Source: Azorhizobium oxalatiphilum | Lineage (GTDB): Bacteria; Pseudomonadota; Alphaproteobacteria; Rhizobiales; Xanthobacteraceae | Direction of reading: 5' to 3' | DNA: 64,000 nt | NCBI RefSeq assembly: GCF_014635325.1 | Contig: NZ_BMCT01000006.1 | Span: 186,001 to 250,000 of the forward strand | Shown here: in pieces, positions 20,419 through 28,753 of the stretch | How positions within the stretch are numbered: position 1 is the stretch's first letter | Layout: each line of letters starts with the position of its first letter | The notes under the pieces: generated by a model | The model's input: only the letters and a program-made list of their open reading frames with translations | Database searches by the model: none | What the model was told of the DNA's origin: nothing | Made by a program: the position numbers and the translations under genes

Positions 20419-20822
20419 GCTGGTGGGGTGTTCCCTGCCACTCTTTAAACAGAACAACCGTCATGGCCGGGCTTGTCCCGGCCATCCACGCCGTGCCGAC
20501 GGTGCAGACCTCCGAGAACTGATCACAGCGGAACCGCGTGGATACCCGGGACAAGCCCGGGTATGACGTTGCTTTGTGAGGAAGATGTCGTCCTGCTCGA
20601 AACAGGCACCGGCCTCCCCCTACGTCATCCTTCGCACCCCTCCCCATCCCCGCATTTCCCCCGCCGGGGCAACAATTGTGAGTGGCGGGGCGGCCGGAAA
20701 CCGACCAAGATTGCAAGCGAATCTGCGAGGCTCCACCGCCCGGCCTTTTCAACCGGGTGCGTGGAGTTCGTTGCTCTCTTGATGGGCCGGGCGCCATGAG
20801 GGCGTCCGAGGGGTTGCCGGAC
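20419..20822. other. 404-bp intergenic region phaZ-YgjP gene
   Basis: It contains the second 'MAGLDPAIH' inverted pair (20459-20570) and otherwise no supported gene. An in-frame extension of the downstream gene reaches 20682 but lacks family similarity. Confidence 0.55.
20459..20570. repeat. 'MAGLDPAIH' palindromic repeat, inverted pair
   Basis: Unit one (20459-20493, GTCATGGCCGGGCTTGTCCC...) and the opposed unit two (20536-20570, ...GGGACAAGCCCGGGTATGAC) form the same arrangement as at 6903-7052. Confidence 0.75.
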
Positions 20823-21593
20823 ATGCTGTTCCGCCGACGTGACACGCCGCCCCCGCCTCCACCCCGTCCGCCCCGTGGCGGCGAATGGGTGGAACTGGCG
20901 CTGGACGCCGAAACGCTGAAAGTCGAAATCCGCCGCCATCCCACAGCGCAGCGCCTGACGCTGCGCGTGCGCGCCGCCTCGCGCGACGTGACGCTCACCG
21001 CCCCGCCGCACGTCTCCTATGCCGCCGCCGCCACCTTCGTGCAGCGCCACCGCGAATGGGTGCGCGTGCGCCTCGGGCGGCTGCCGGAGGGCGTGCCCTT
21101 CGTGGATGGCGCCATCATTCCGCTACGCGGCGAACCGCACCGCATCTGCCACGTGCCCGAGGCGCGCGGCACGGTTTGGGAAGCCGAGAGCGATGACGGC
21201 GAGAAGCTGCTGTGCGTGGCCGGCGACGAGCCGCATGTGGCGCGGCGGGTGGCGGATTATCTCAAGCGCCTCGCCAAGGCGGACTTCACCGAGGCCAGCC
21301 GGCGCCATGCCGCCGCGCTGAAGGTGGAGATCGGCCGCATCACGTTGCGCGACACGTCGAGCCGCTGGGGCTCCTGCTCGTCGGACGGCGACCTGTCCTA
21401 TTCGTGGCGGCTGATCCTCGCGCCCGGCTGGGTGCTGGATTATCTGGCCGCCCATGAATGCTGCCACCGGCTGGAGATGAACCACTCACCGCGCTACTGG
21501 CGCCTCGTGGAGAGCATCTATCCCGAGCGCCGTGCGGCGGAGGCGTGGCTGCGGGCCAACGGTGCGGGTCTGCATCGCTACGGGGCGGAATAG
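20823..21593 (+). CDS. YgjP-family zinc metallopeptidase (M48-like, DUF45)
   Basis: The 256-residue protein is a YgjP/WLM-type zincin. HECCH at 211-215 supplies HExxH zinc ligands, followed by the family signature RLEMNHSPRYW. Upstream are the conserved RDTSSRWGSCSSDGDLSYSWRLILAP block and RLTLRVRAASRDVTLTAP. No signal peptide is present, so a cytosolic role is likely; family substrates are unknown, and in some bacteria it accompanies restriction systems, which is not the case here. The start at 20823 has GAGGGG 9 nt upstream; ATG 20796 is an alternative. It is followed by a strong hairpin terminator. Confidence 0.88.
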   Translation: MLFRRRDTPPPPPPRPPRGGEWVELALDAETLKVEIRRHPTAQRLTLRVRAASRDVTLTAPPHVSYAAAATFVQRHREWVRVRLGRLPEGVPFVDGAIIPLRGEPHRICHVPEARGTVWEAESDDGEKLLCVAGDEPHVARRVADYLKRLAKADFTEASRRHAAALKVEIGRITLRDTSSRWGSCSSDGDLSYSWRLILAPGWVLDYLAAHECCHRLEMNHSPRYWRLVESIYPERRAAEAWLRANGAGLHRYGAE

Positions 21594-21643
21594 GCTCCGG
21601 CGGATTCCAACTCATTGATGGAGCCTGTTCGGCTCTGAAACAG

Positions 21644-21669
21644 AACGGCCCGCCGTGAGGCGGGCCGTT
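21644..21669 (+). terminator. Hairpin terminator between convergent genes
   Basis: AACGGCCCGCC (21644-21654) and GGCGGGCCGTT (21659-21669) form a perfect 11-bp stem with a GTGA loop, followed by TTCG. It lies between the YgjP-type gene and the DoxX gene and may serve both. Confidence 0.75.
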
Positions 21670-21683
21670 TTCGTATGGGGGCG

Positions 21684-22091
21684 TCAGTATTTGCCGTTGC
21701 CCAGCGAGAAGCGGCCGGAGCCGGAGACGAAGTAGAACATCATGCCACCGGTGATGGCCGCGTTCTTCAGGAACTGCGTGCGCTGGGCGAGCTGGGCCGC
21801 CTCATCGGTGAAGGTCCAGAAGTTGTGCGAGATCAGCGCCGCCACGAGGCAGAAGCCACCCACGACCACGGCGGTGATGCGCGGCGCAAGGCCGAGGATC
21901 AGCAGGATGGGGCCGACGATCTCGGCGGCGGCGCCCAGGATGGCCAGGATTTCCGGGAAGGGCACGCCCTTGCCGGCCAGCATGCCGGTGAAGCCAGCCA
22001 GATTCATCGCCTTGCCGACGCCCGAGGGCAGGAACAGGGCGGCTACCAACAGCCGGCCCACGAGGCGCGCCAGATCGTCCAGAGCTTGCAT
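21684..22091 (-). CDS. DoxX-family membrane protein
   Basis: The 135-residue protein has four membrane helices and the DoxX/SURF4-like pattern: LVGRLLVAALFLPSGVGKAMNLAGFTGMLAGKGVP at the N-terminus, EIVGPILLILGLAPRITAVVVGGF in the middle and AQRTQFLKNAAITGGMMFY near the end. DoxX-family proteins are linked to quinone-dependent oxidoreduction or redox-stress complexes, but the exact role of this subgroup is unknown. The start at 22091 follows AAAGGTTGAAG; ten upstream in-frame residues were excluded. It is a single-gene unit. Confidence 0.85.
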   Translation of the reverse strand: MQALDDLARLVGRLLVAALFLPSGVGKAMNLAGFTGMLAGKGVPFPEILAILGAAAEIVGPILLILGLAPRITAVVVGGFCLVAALISHNFWTFTDEAAQLAQRTQFLKNAAITGGMMFYFVSGSGRFSLGNGKY

Positions 22092-22382
22092 GATCTTCAA
22101 CCTTTTCGTTCGAGGCCCCAAGCACCGCTTGGTATGGGTCGCTTGTTGCGGGCCGCATGTTGTTGGGTTTCACGCGATGAGTGGGTCACTGACGGCAGGG
22201 CCGGCCTTGAATTGAGCCCATCGGATGTCCGCAACGTCAACTGCCCGGAAAGAGGGAAGCTTCCCCGGCGTCGTGCTGCGGCGCGGCATGTGCCGTGCGT
22301 CGCCCCTCCGTGGCAAGCGGTCTTCCCTACACAAAGCGTTGATGCACAAGGACGTGTGGACGCAACCGAGGCTGCCGCTACG

Positions 22383-23471
22383 TCACTCCCCCGGCTGCTT
22401 GATCTCGTCCGTCCGTTCCCGCTCGCCCCGCGTCAGCGAGAACAGCAGGTGCGCGGAGAGCGGCAGGGCGATGGACAGGCCGGTGAATCGGAACAGGTGG
22501 TGCGCGCTCATGAAGGCGGGGTCATAGCCCAGCGCGAAGCCGAGCGCGGTCATGGTCTCCAGCGCGCCGGGGGCGAAGGCCGTCACCATCTTGCCGGTGT
22601 CCTCGCCGGTCACGGCCGCCGCCGCCACCGCGAAGGCGACCGAGATCGCCATGCCCACGGCGAAGCCGCCCAGAGAGGCGATGACGCTCTCGCGCAGGGT
22701 GGCAAACCGCGTGCCCTCGAAGCGGATGCCCACCGTGGTGCCCAGCACCACGAAGGCGGGAATGAGCATCAGCGCCGGAATATGCGCCGTGCTGAGGCCG
22801 GTGAGATGGAGCGCCGCGCTGCCGCCCATGGCGCCCAGCAGCAGCCCGCCCGGCACCTTCAGCCACTCGAACACGAGGCCCGCCGCCCCGCTCGCCAGCA
22901 GCAGCAAGGCGATGCCGAGCCACGGCCCGTCTTCCGGCGGCACGGGGGTGACGCCGGGCTCAAGGCCCGCCGCATGCAGCAGGTTGGGCAGCGCCGCCAC
23001 CAGCAGGAACAGCCGCACCCCCTGGGCAAAGGCCACCTTGCGCATGTCGGCGGTGGTGGTCTCGGCCATGGCGATCACGGCGGAGAGCGCGCCGGGGGCG
23101 GAGGCATAGAGGGCGGTCGCCATGTCCCAGCCGGCCATGCGGCGGAAATAGAGCGTGCAGCCAGCCACCACCGCCGCCACGCTGAGCGCAAGGAAGGCCA
23201 TGCTGATGGGCCATGCGGCCGCCTGCTTGAGTGCATCCGGGGTAAGCGCGCCGCCCATGGAGGCACCGAGCACCACGAAGGTAAGACCCCGCAGCGGGTC
23301 CGGCACGGCGAGCGGCTTTCCCGCCACCGCCCAGATGGAGGTCGCCACCAGCGCGCCGGACATCCAGGGCGCCGGCAGATCGAGCCAGGCGAACAGCGCC
23401 CCGCCCGCTCCACCGAGCACGACGGTGAGGACGGCGGCCTGAAGCCGCCGCAGGTCCAGCCCGGCCGCCAT
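22383..23471 (-). CDS. AbrB-family (Gneg_AbrB_dup) membrane permease
   Basis: The 362-residue protein has about ten hydrophobic helices in two similar halves, each with a PxxxGALxG-type motif (LPAPWMSGALVATS, VPGGLLLGAMGGSAALHL) and ASAPGALSAVIAMAE / FAPGALETMTALGFALG. This is the AbrB 'putative ammonia monooxygenase/regulator' membrane family; the old name is misleading, and a transporter role is inferred from topology. The start at 23471 lies 4 nt past the aminotransferase stop on the same strand, so the genes form an operon. A 51-residue upstream extension overlapping the aminotransferase was rejected. Confidence 0.8.
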   Translation of the reverse strand: MAAGLDLRRLQAAVLTVVLGGAGGALFAWLDLPAPWMSGALVATSIWAVAGKPLAVPDPLRGLTFVVLGASMGGALTPDALKQAAAWPISMAFLALSVAAVVAGCTLYFRRMAGWDMATALYASAPGALSAVIAMAETTTADMRKVAFAQGVRLFLLVAALPNLLHAAGLEPGVTPVPPEDGPWLGIALLLLASGAAGLVFEWLKVPGGLLLGAMGGSAALHLTGLSTAHIPALMLIPAFVVLGTTVGIRFEGTRFATLRESVIASLGGFAVGMAISVAFAVAAAAVTGEDTGKMVTAFAPGALETMTALGFALGYDPAFMSAHHLFRFTGLSIALPLSAHLLFSLTRGERERTDEIKQPGE

Positions 23472-23475
23472 CCCG

Positions 23476-24711
23476 TCAGTTCTGGCGTTCGAGCCAGGTG
23501 ACGAGGCGTTTCGTGGCCTCGGTGAGCTGGGCTTCGCCGCGGGCGTAGCACAGGCGCAGGAAGCGCTCGCCGCCGGGGCCGAAGGCGGTGCCGGGCGCAA
23601 GGCCGATATTGGCCTCGTCGACAAGCCGCAGCGCCAGCGCCCTCACGTCGTCATAGCCGGGCACGGACATGAACAGATAGAAGGCGCCCTTCGGCTTCAC
23701 GAGGTCCACCTTGCCGGTGGCGATCAGCGGGTCGGCCACCAGATCGCAGCCCTTGCGGGCGCGGGCGATCTGCTCGGCGACGAAGGGCTCGCCCTGCTCC
23801 AGCGCCGCGATGGCGCCGCGCTGCATGAAGGGGGCGACGCCGGAGGTGGAGAACTGCACGAGGTTCTCGATGATCTGGCCCAGCGCGGGCGGGGCCTCGA
23901 TCCAGCCGATGCGCCAGCCGGTCATGGCCCAGTTCTTCGAGAAGGTCTGCACGAACAGGATGTGGTCGTCCGGCTCCATGATGTCGTGGAAGGACGGCGC
24001 CCGGCCCTCCTCGCCATAATAGAAGCGGCCGTAGATCTCGTCGGCCACGATCCACAGCCCCTTGGCGCGGGCGAGGTCCAGCATGGTCTGGAGATCCTCG
24101 CGGCTGGCCACGAAGCCGGTGGGATTGGCCGGGGTGTTGAGGAAGATGGCGCGGGTACGCGGGGTGATCGCATCGGCGATGCGGTCGAAATCCAGCGAGA
24201 AGCCGGTCTGCTCATCATAGCCGAAGGGCACGAACACCGGCTTGGCGCCGCGCGTCATGGCGGCGGCGGCCGCGTTCGGCCATGCGGGCGTGGGGATGAT
24301 CACCTCGTCGCCGGCGGCCAGCGCGATGTTGAAGGCGATGTTGATGGCCTGCATGCCCGAGCCGCAGACGAAGAAGCGCTCCGGCGTTTCCGGAATGCCG
24401 TAGAGCTTCGACATGTAGCGGGCGATGGACTGGCGCAGCTCCGGGATGCCGCGCTGCCAGGTGTAGAAGGTCTGCCCACCGTGCAGCGCCTCGGCGGCCG
24501 CATCGCAGATGAAGGACGGGGTCGGCAGGTCGCCCTCGCCCACCCACATGGGGATCATGCCCTCGCGGGTGCGGCCATAATTGACCACCTCGACGATGCC
24601 GCTCTGCGGCAAGGCGGCCACATGGGCGGCCACCTGCCGCAGCATGCGGTCGCTGGAAGCGGCGAGGGCGGGATCGGCGGACGCGGGCGCAAGGCGCGAA
24701 ACGGCTGTCAT
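23476..24711 (-). CDS. PLP-dependent class I/II aminotransferase
   Basis: The 411-residue protein has the aspartate-aminotransferase fold I layout: RGIPELRQSIARYM, PTPAWPNAAAAAM, the LNTPANPTG motif, VADEIYGRFYY and the Schiff-base Lys259 in TFSKNWAMTGWRIGW, with the carboxylate-binding Arg in RFLRLCYARG. The substrate cannot be named. The Met used (24711) has GAAGAG upstream; eight earlier in-frame residues were dropped. It is co-transcribed with the AbrB-type permease and diverges from the nitroreductase gene. Confidence 0.9.
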   Translation of the reverse strand: MTAVSRLAPASADPALAASSDRMLRQVAAHVAALPQSGIVEVVNYGRTREGMIPMWVGEGDLPTPSFICDAAAEALHGGQTFYTWQRGIPELRQSIARYMSKLYGIPETPERFFVCGSGMQAINIAFNIALAAGDEVIIPTPAWPNAAAAAMTRGAKPVFVPFGYDEQTGFSLDFDRIADAITPRTRAIFLNTPANPTGFVASREDLQTMLDLARAKGLWIVADEIYGRFYYGEEGRAPSFHDIMEPDDHILFVQTFSKNWAMTGWRIGWIEAPPALGQIIENLVQFSTSGVAPFMQRGAIAALEQGEPFVAEQIARARKGCDLVADPLIATGKVDLVKPKGAFYLFMSVPGYDDVRALALRLVDEANIGLAPGTAFGPGGERFLRLCYARGEAQLTEATKRLVTWLERQN

Positions 24712-24828
24712 GGTCACTCTTCGGCACGGCGACAAATCAGTGCGGGAACCATAGACCGCTTCGCCCCGCAGCGCTCATCAATTGGCGTGGGGAATGATCG
24801 CTTCCGGTGATGGAAAGGCGCCTGTTCC

Positions 24829-24841
24829 GCAAGTTACTTGC
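24829..24841. promoter_or_regulatory. Palindromic operator candidate upstream of the nitroreductase gene
   Basis: GCAAGT-T-ACTTGC is a perfect 6-bp inverted repeat, 145 bp before the nitroreductase start, followed by a second small palindrome, TGCATTGATGCA (24861-24872). HxlR/MarR-type repressors often bind such sites next to nitroreductases. No regulator gene is adjacent. Confidence 0.35.
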
Positions 24842-24985
24842 AGGAAACCTCTTGTCTCTTTGCATTGATGCATACGAATTTTGCACCGCAGCGGCTTGCC
24901 CCAGCCGCCCACGGGTCTACATCCATTGCCCAAGCGGTGTCCTCCCCGGCACCCTTCCCTAAAGTCAATTCCAGAAGGCTTTCCC

Positions 24986-25576
24986 ATGACTTACAAGATC
25001 GATCAGGCAGCGCTCGACACGCTGTTCCTGAAGGCGCGCTCGCAGAATGGCTGGACCTCGGAGCCGGTGACGGACGCCGAGCTGAAGGCGCTGTACGACC
25101 TCTATGTCTACGGCCCCACCTCGGCCAACACCCAGCCTGCCCGCCTCGTCTTCGTGAAGTCCGAGGAAGCCAAGGCCCGCCTGCAGCCGCTGCTGTCCGA
25201 AGGCAACCAGAAGGCCATGGCGGCGCCGGTGATCGCGCTCATCGGCTATGACCTGGAATTCTACGAGAAGATCCCGCAGCTGTTCCCGCACAATCCCGGC
25301 TTCAAGGATCTGTTCCTGAAGAACCCCGGCATGGTGGAGCCGCACGCCTTCCGCAATTCCTCGCTTCAGGGCGCCTATCTGATCCTTGCCGCCCGCGCGG
25401 TGGGCCTGGATGTGGGCCCCATGTCCGGCTTCAACGCGCCGGCCGTGGACGAGGCATTCTTCGCCGGCACCAAGATCAAGACCAACTTCATCTGCGCGCT
25501 CGGCCATGGCGAGCCGTCCAAGGTGTTCGACCGCCTGCCGCGCCTGCCCTTCGAAGAGGGCGCGAAGATCGTCTGA
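24986..25576 (+). CDS. Malonic semialdehyde reductase-like nitroreductase (RutE/HadB family)
   Basis: The 196-residue FMN-binding protein matches the RutE-like nitroreductase subfamily: LYDLYVYGPTSANTQPARLVFVKSEEAKARL at the N-terminus, EGNQKAMAAPVIALIGYDLEFYEKIPQLFPH in the middle and LILAARAVGLDVGPMSGFN followed by FICALGHGEPSKVFDRLPRL. RutE reduces malonic semialdehyde to 3-hydroxypropionate in pyrimidine degradation; no other rut gene is nearby, so the physiological substrate here is open. AGAAGG lies 7 nt before the ATG. A strong terminator follows. Confidence 0.87.
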   Translation: MTYKIDQAALDTLFLKARSQNGWTSEPVTDAELKALYDLYVYGPTSANTQPARLVFVKSEEAKARLQPLLSEGNQKAMAAPVIALIGYDLEFYEKIPQLFPHNPGFKDLFLKNPGMVEPHAFRNSSLQGAYLILAARAVGLDVGPMSGFNAPAVDEAFFAGTKIKTNFICALGHGEPSKVFDRLPRLPFEEGAKIV

Positions 25577-25600
25577 TCTTCCCCGCTGCCGAAAGACAAA

Positions 25601-25633
25601 GCCGTCGCCGGGCACCCCCGGCGGCGGCTTTTT
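25601..25633 (+). terminator. Rho-independent terminator of the nitroreductase gene
   Basis: GCCGTCGCCGG and CCGGCGGCGGC form an 11-bp stem with one non-Watson-Crick pair, followed by TTTTTA. Confidence 0.8.
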
Positions 25634-25925
25634 ATTGGCGTATGAGGCGACTATCGAGCCAAGAAATAGCTTGTTGGTGATCCAAGCGTCTGAAATCACC
25701 TACTCCAGTGATTTCCAAAACGACTATTCCATCATTGTCATCAATCGCACCAACTCCAAGCAGGGCATTGATGACACCCCGAGGGCTCAGGGGTGTCTGG
25801 ATGATCCAGAATGAGAGCAGCGGCCAGCAGAAATCGACGCCCGATCTAAGCGCATTGTGAATCCGCTGATAGTCAGCCGATGTTTCCGCCGTGCGGAGAT
25901 CATAACTAACCACGTACCAAGCCAT
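25632..25925 (-). CDS. SinR-family / Cas2-like small protein (orphan)
   Basis: The 97-residue protein begins MAWYVVSYDLRTAETSADYQ and continues RIHNALRSGVDFCWPLLSFWIIQT and DDNDGIVVLEITGVGDF. This is the ferredoxin-like beta-alpha-beta layout of the SinR/VapD/Cas2-like family: a first strand with V/I-S-Y-D-L, a helix, then SFWIIQT as the second strand. GAGG stands 8 nt before the ATG. No CRISPR array, cas1 or obvious partner is in the window. The surrounding 25.6-26.2 kb is about 51% G+C in five hand-counted lines, lower than the flanks, suggesting acquisition. RNase activity is not assured. It is convergent with the nitroreductase gene, whose terminator abuts its stop codon. Confidence 0.72.
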   Translation of the reverse strand: MAWYVVSYDLRTAETSADYQRIHNALRSGVDFCWPLLSFWIIQTPLSPRGVINALLGVGAIDDNDGIVVLEITGVGDFRRLDHQQAISWLDSRLIRQ

Positions 25926-26192
25926 GGCATTTACCTCGGGTTGAAGGATAATCTTACTACTACCCGATTCTCGGCTGCCTCTCAAAGGTTTGTTCACTTT
26001 TCGTTCGGTGTGCGATCGCTTGTTGATTGGGCCTCGGCCTATCAGCCCTTTGGCAGTGGGCGCATCCGAACGGTTGATCTTGAGCTTGTCCCCGCCTCGG
26101 GCATGATGGCTGATCTGGACTAGGGGGCGAGAGGCGGATGAACGGGTCAGATTGAAATCTGCCCCGATCCGGCTCTCGGGGGAGAAATCGCC

Positions 26193-27803
26193 GTGACCGA
26201 TGTTGCCGTTCTCGTGGTGGGCGCAGGCCCCACCGGTCTGCTGCTGGCTGCTGAGCTGAAGCGCCGCAATGTGGATGTCCTGCTCATCGACGCCCATGAC
26301 GCGCCGCTCGCCTGGGACCGCGCCACCGTGGTGCATCCCCGCTCCATCGAGCTGTTCGATGCCCTCGGCATTTCCGAACCCCTGCTCGCGGCAGGCGTGC
26401 CGCAGCGGCTTGCCCGCATCCATTCCCACGGCGCGCTGCTGGGCGACATCGATCTCTCGCTCTCCGGCAGCCGCTATCCGTTCAATCTCGGCCTCTCCGA
26501 GGAAGTCACCGAGCGCATTCTCAACGATCATCTGGAAGCGCTCGGTGGCAGCGTCACCCGCGCCACCCGGCTGGTGGATCTGGCCGAGGATGCCGATGGC
26601 GTCACCGCCACGCTGGAAAGCGGCGGCGTGCAGCGGCAGGTGCGGGCGCGCTGGGTGGTGGGGTGCGACGGCTTCCGCAGCACCGTGCGCACATTGGCCG
26701 GCATCGGGCAGGAGGGCGAGGCCATCGAGGAGCCGTGGGCGGTGTTCGACGCCACTATCCCCGACTGGCCGCACACCCATGAGGCCAACTTCGCCTTCCT
26801 TGATGAGCCGCCGGTCATCCTCACCAGCCTGCCCGACAGGCGCTGGCGCGCCTATCTGCGCCCCTCGGCGCAGGATAGCGACCTCGTGGCCGACGTCCTC
26901 GCGACGCTCGCCCCCTATCTGCCGGGCATCCGCTTCGCGGACGTCACCAATCCCACCCGCTTCCGCTGCCATTCCAAAGTGGCGCAGGCCTATCGCGCCG
27001 GCCGCCTGCTGCTGGCGGGGGATGCCGCCCACACCTGCAGCCCGGTGCAGGGCCACGGCATGAACAGCGGCCTGCAGGATGCCTGGAATCTGGGCTGGAA
27101 GCTGGCGCTGGTGGCGAACGGCCTGTGCGCCGACAGCCTGCTGGACAGCTATGAAGCCGAGCGCCGGCCGGTGGCGCAGAAGATCGTCGCCTCCGGCAGC
27201 GAAGCCGACAGCGCCATGCTGATGAACGAGGCCGGCCGCCTCGCCCGCAACGCTGCCATCCGCGATGCCTTTTCCGATCCCGCCACGCGCCATCAGGAGG
27301 CGGTGGCCGAGGCCGAACTGGACATCGACTATGGCGCCTCACCCATCGTGGTGCCGGGCGGCATCCTGCTGCCCACCGCCGGGCAGGCGCTGCCGGCGCC
27401 GCTGGAAATCCGCCCCGCCGACGGCATGCGCGCCGTGCTGCGCGGGCTGTATCATCGCCCCGGACATACAGTGCTGCTGGTGGGCAGCACGACGGTCGCC
27501 GTGGCGGACCTCACCACCCTCCAGCAGGCCCTCTCCGCGCAGATGGACGGAACCCTGTTCGAAGCCAGCTTCGCGCTCACCGCCCATGGGCCGGGGGCGC
27601 ACGGGCATGCGGGCATCGACCCCTCCACCGCCGACCGGCTGGGGATCGGCGGCATCACCCTGTTCGTGGTGCGCCCGGATGGCTATCTGGGGCTGCGGAC
27701 CGAGGATGACCACGCGGCGGCGCTTCTCGCCTATGCCGCCCGGCTCGGGGCGGGTGCGCCTGCGGCTGCCGCCGTCGAGCTATCCGCCGGGACCGCCGCA
27801 TGA
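26193..27803 (+). CDS. FAD-dependent aromatic hydroxylase (PheA/TfdB-type monooxygenase)
   Basis: The 536-residue flavoprotein has the Rossmann GAGPTGL at 10-16, the DG motif in VVGCDGFRSTVR (about 157-166), the FAD/ribityl GD motif in RLLLAGDAAHTCSPVQGHGMN (Gly276-Asp277) and a C-terminal thioredoxin-like domain (about 400-536, HTVLLVGSTTVAVADL). This is the class A hydroxylase layout of phenol, 3-(3-hydroxyphenyl)propionate and polyketide hydroxylases; the substrate is unknown. GTG 26193 follows GGGGGAGAAAT. It overlaps the SMP-30 gene by 4 nt (ATGA), so the two are coupled and probably act in sequence on one compound. Confidence 0.88.
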   Translation: MTDVAVLVVGAGPTGLLLAAELKRRNVDVLLIDAHDAPLAWDRATVVHPRSIELFDALGISEPLLAAGVPQRLARIHSHGALLGDIDLSLSGSRYPFNLGLSEEVTERILNDHLEALGGSVTRATRLVDLAEDADGVTATLESGGVQRQVRARWVVGCDGFRSTVRTLAGIGQEGEAIEEPWAVFDATIPDWPHTHEANFAFLDEPPVILTSLPDRRWRAYLRPSAQDSDLVADVLATLAPYLPGIRFADVTNPTRFRCHSKVAQAYRAGRLLLAGDAAHTCSPVQGHGMNSGLQDAWNLGWKLALVANGLCADSLLDSYEAERRPVAQKIVASGSEADSAMLMNEAGRLARNAAIRDAFSDPATRHQEAVAEAELDIDYGASPIVVPGGILLPTAGQALPAPLEIRPADGMRAVLRGLYHRPGHTVLLVGSTTVAVADLTTLQQALSAQMDGTLFEASFALTAHGPGAHGHAGIDPSTADRLGIGGITLFVVRPDGYLGLRTEDDHAAALLAYAARLGAGAPAAAAVELSAGTAA

Positions 27804-28729
27804 GCGGTTTCCAGACGAGCGGTTTTGAGATCAGGGATCCGCGCGGGGGCAGGGTCGTCATCGGCCATGCCCAGCTGGAACAGCTGTGGACGGGCGGGCG
27901 CTGGCTGGAAGGCCCGGCCTATTTTCCGGCCGGCCGCTATCTCGTTTTCTCCGACATTCCCAACGACCGGATGATGCGCTTCGACGAGACCTCCGGCGCG
28001 GTGTCGGAGTTTCGTGCGCCCGCGCTCAACAGCAACGGCAATACGGTGGATCGCGAGGGCCGGCTCGTCACCTGCGAGCATCGCGGCCGGCGCGTCAGCC
28101 GCACCGGCTTCGACGGGCGGGTGGTGACGCTGGCCAGCCACTTTCAGGGCCGGCGGCTCAACTCGCCCAATGATGTGGTGGTGCGCTCGGACGGCTCGCT
28201 CTGGTTCAGTGATCCCACCTATGGCATCGACAGCGAATATTGGGGCGATGCCGCCTCCTCCGAGATCGGCCGCCAGTGCGTCTATCGCCTCGACCCCCTG
28301 ACCGGGACGCTGGCGGCGGTCGTCACCGACTGCGTGCAGCCCAACGGGCTCGCCTTCTCGCCGGACGAGAGCATCCTCTATGTGAGCGATACCGGGGCCA
28401 GCCACGTGCCCGCCCATCCGCGCGCCATCCACGCCTATGACGTGGGGCCGGACGGCAGCCTCACCAACGGCCGCGTCTTCGCCACCCAGACGGACGGTTT
28501 CTACGACGGCGTGCGCTGCGACACCGCCGGCAACGTCTGGTCCACGGCGCTCAGGGCGATCCATTGCTACGCGCCGGACGGGCGCCTGATCGCGGTGCTG
28601 CCCCTGCCGGAGCGGGTGGCGAACCTGTGCTTCGGCGGCCTGAAGCGGAACCGCCTGTTCATCACCGCGCAGGCCTCGCTCTTCGCCATCTATGTGAATG
28701 TGCAGGGCGCGCTCCGGCCCACGGCCTGA
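27800..28729 (+). CDS. SMP-30/gluconolactonase-type hydrolase
   Basis: The 309-residue protein is a six-bladed beta-propeller lactonase relative. Characteristic stretches are WLEGPAYFPAGRYLVFSDIPNDRMMRFDE, LNSNGNTVDREGRLVTCEHRGRRVSR, LNSPNDVVVRSDGSLWFSDPTYGI and QPNGLAFSPDESILYVSDTG, which hold the Glu, Asn and Asp calcium ligands. No signal peptide is present. Translationally coupled to the FAD monooxygenase, it may open a lactone formed from the hydroxylated product; this is inference from context. Confidence 0.9.
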   Translation: MSGFQTSGFEIRDPRGGRVVIGHAQLEQLWTGGRWLEGPAYFPAGRYLVFSDIPNDRMMRFDETSGAVSEFRAPALNSNGNTVDREGRLVTCEHRGRRVSRTGFDGRVVTLASHFQGRRLNSPNDVVVRSDGSLWFSDPTYGIDSEYWGDAASSEIGRQCVYRLDPLTGTLAAVVTDCVQPNGLAFSPDESILYVSDTGASHVPAHPRAIHAYDVGPDGSLTNGRVFATQTDGFYDGVRCDTAGNVWSTALRAIHCYAPDGRLIAVLPLPERVANLCFGGLKRNRLFITAQASLFAIYVNVQGALRPTA

Positions 28730-28753
28730 AAGCGCGCCCCGCGCGGAAGAGGC

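Noticed and set aside
20682-20822. Extended start of the YgjP-type gene
   Set aside because: The extra residues are not family-like and start amid intergenic sequence; GAGGGG favours 20823.
26041-26130. Possible tRNA 3' end (GGATGCGCCCAC on the minus strand with GTTCGGAT)
   Set aside because: The T-loop GTTCRAnnC is not matched and no acceptor, D or anticodon arms could be drawn.
25632-27293. 553-codon minus frame that contains the SinR/Cas2-like gene at its end
   Set aside because: Only the last 97 codons form a protein-like sequence with a ribosome-binding site; the rest is opposite the FAD monooxygenase.
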